This document shows, in pieces, positions 6,153 through 6,422 of a stretch of DNA of 6,422 nucleotides (positions are counted from its first letter, which is position 1; each line of letters begins with the position of its first letter). The position numbers and the translations under genes were made by a program. The stretch spans positions 1 to 6,422 of the forward strand of contig WJKG01000290.1 of assembly GCA_014729205.1 (NCBI GenBank). Direction: 5' to 3'. A model generated the notes under the pieces. The model did no database searches. It saw nothing but the letters and a program-made list of their open reading frames with translations, and was not told the DNA's origin. This DNA is from a candidate division GN15 bacterium (GTDB lineage: Bacteria; Zixibacteria; MSB-5A5; GN15; FEB-12).

Positions 6153-6422
6153 CTGCTATGTCGCAAGGACTAACCGGCCTCTTTCAATGACTCATCCACT
6201 AAGTGATTGACAAGCAACCGATATCGTAGTCGTGACCTTTTCAGTGAGGTTTAAGAACCGTTTCCTTGACTCCCATAGAGTGTTGACGATGGGCAATAGG
6301 TTGAGCTGATTCGCATTTGGTTTCGGATGCGCCCGGTTCTCCGATTGATTCCGCCAAGCTCTTGTCGGATTGGAAGTTACTTTCTGTTTCTGGCATCCGG
6401 GTTCGGCCTGGACTCACAGTTG
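6153..6422. other. Region without a convincing gene upstream of the dcw promoter
   Basis: These 270 bases are less G+C-rich than the operon. On the minus strand a frame is open from the right edge to TGA at 6241; its first ATG is at 6396 (51 residues, Ser/Glu-rich, no ribosome binding site, third-position G+C clearly lower than the operon genes), so it may be the tail of a gene beyond the window or chance. On the plus strand an ATG at 6327 opens a frame to the right edge (32 residues, with a hydrophobic stretch around GSYFLFLASGF that could be a signal peptide), also without a good ribosome binding site. Short inverted repeats lie at 6184-6210 (TCAATGACT/AGTGATTGA, one mismatch), 6272-6293 (CCCAT/ATGGG), 6312-6331 (CGCAT/ATGCG) and 6340-6369 (TCCGA/TCGGA). 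I recognise no tRNA, RNase P RNA, tmRNA or riboswitch. Confidence 0.5.

Noticed and set aside
6131..6161. Minus-strand run of CCCC followed by seven T, looking like the end of a rho-independent terminator for an upstream gene
   Set aside because: The bases just before it form only a weak stem with mismatches (GACATA/TATGAC), not a G+C-rich hairpin; the tract also lies inside the spacer of the possible divergent promoter.
6184..6210. Imperfect hairpin TCAATGACT/AGTGATTGA as a terminator
   Set aside because: It is A/T-rich, has a mismatch, and is not followed by a T run on either strand.
6153..6422. Possible RNase P RNA, tmRNA or tRNA next to the dcw cluster
   Set aside because: I compared by eye with the conserved cores (for example GAGGAAAGTCC of RNase P RNA and the T-loop GGTTCGAATCC of tRNA) and found no match beyond isolated words.
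1..6422. A hidden novel system, mobile element or CRISPR array in the window
   Set aside because: Nearly the whole window is accounted for by six conserved dcw genes in canonical order; no transposase, recombinase, long terminal repeats or regularly spaced repeats were seen.

Overview
The window is the first part of a bacterial division and cell-wall (dcw) cluster, read entirely from the minus strand. In order of transcription (right to left) it holds mraZ, rsmH (mraW), an ftsL-type gene, ftsI (class B penicillin-binding protein), murE, and the 5' part of murF, which runs off the left edge. This is the canonical dcw order and every gene is intact; I see no insertion, mobile element, CRISPR array or defence system.

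The organism is a peptidoglycan-bearing bacterium with moderately high G+C coding sequence. MurE carries the DNPR signature of meso-diaminopimelate-adding enzymes, so the wall is probably DAP-type. FtsI ends in two PASTA repeats, an arrangement best known from Firmicutes but also found in other phyla. No marker here lets me name a genus; a Gram-negative-type or candidate-phylum bacterium is compatible, but that is a guess.

Layout: 6153-6422 is a stretch without a convincing gene. 6082-6152 carries two back-to-back sigma70-like promoters, one good (minus strand, driving mraZ) and one weaker (plus strand). 6041-6070 holds three 10-bp-phased TGG-type repeats that fit MraZ operator boxes, lying between the inferred transcription start and the mraZ start codon. 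Then come mraZ (5566-6039), rsmH (4635-5585), ftsL (4141-4638), ftsI (2066-4144), murE (565-2052) and murF (1-559, partial). The genes are packed as one transcription unit: successive junctions are a 20-nt overlap, an ATGA overlap, a GTGA overlap, a 13-nt gap and a 5-nt gap. No internal terminator or clear internal promoter was seen.

Together the genes make the regulator (MraZ), a ribosomal RNA methyltransferase (RsmH), the septal membrane protein FtsL and the septal transpeptidase FtsI, then the ligases that add the third amino acid (MurE) and the D-Ala-D-Ala dipeptide (MurF) to UDP-MurNAc peptides. The most notable irregularity is that murE appears to start at a non-canonical ATC codon placed behind an excellent Shine-Dalgarno sequence; no ATG, GTG or TTG lies at the homologous position.
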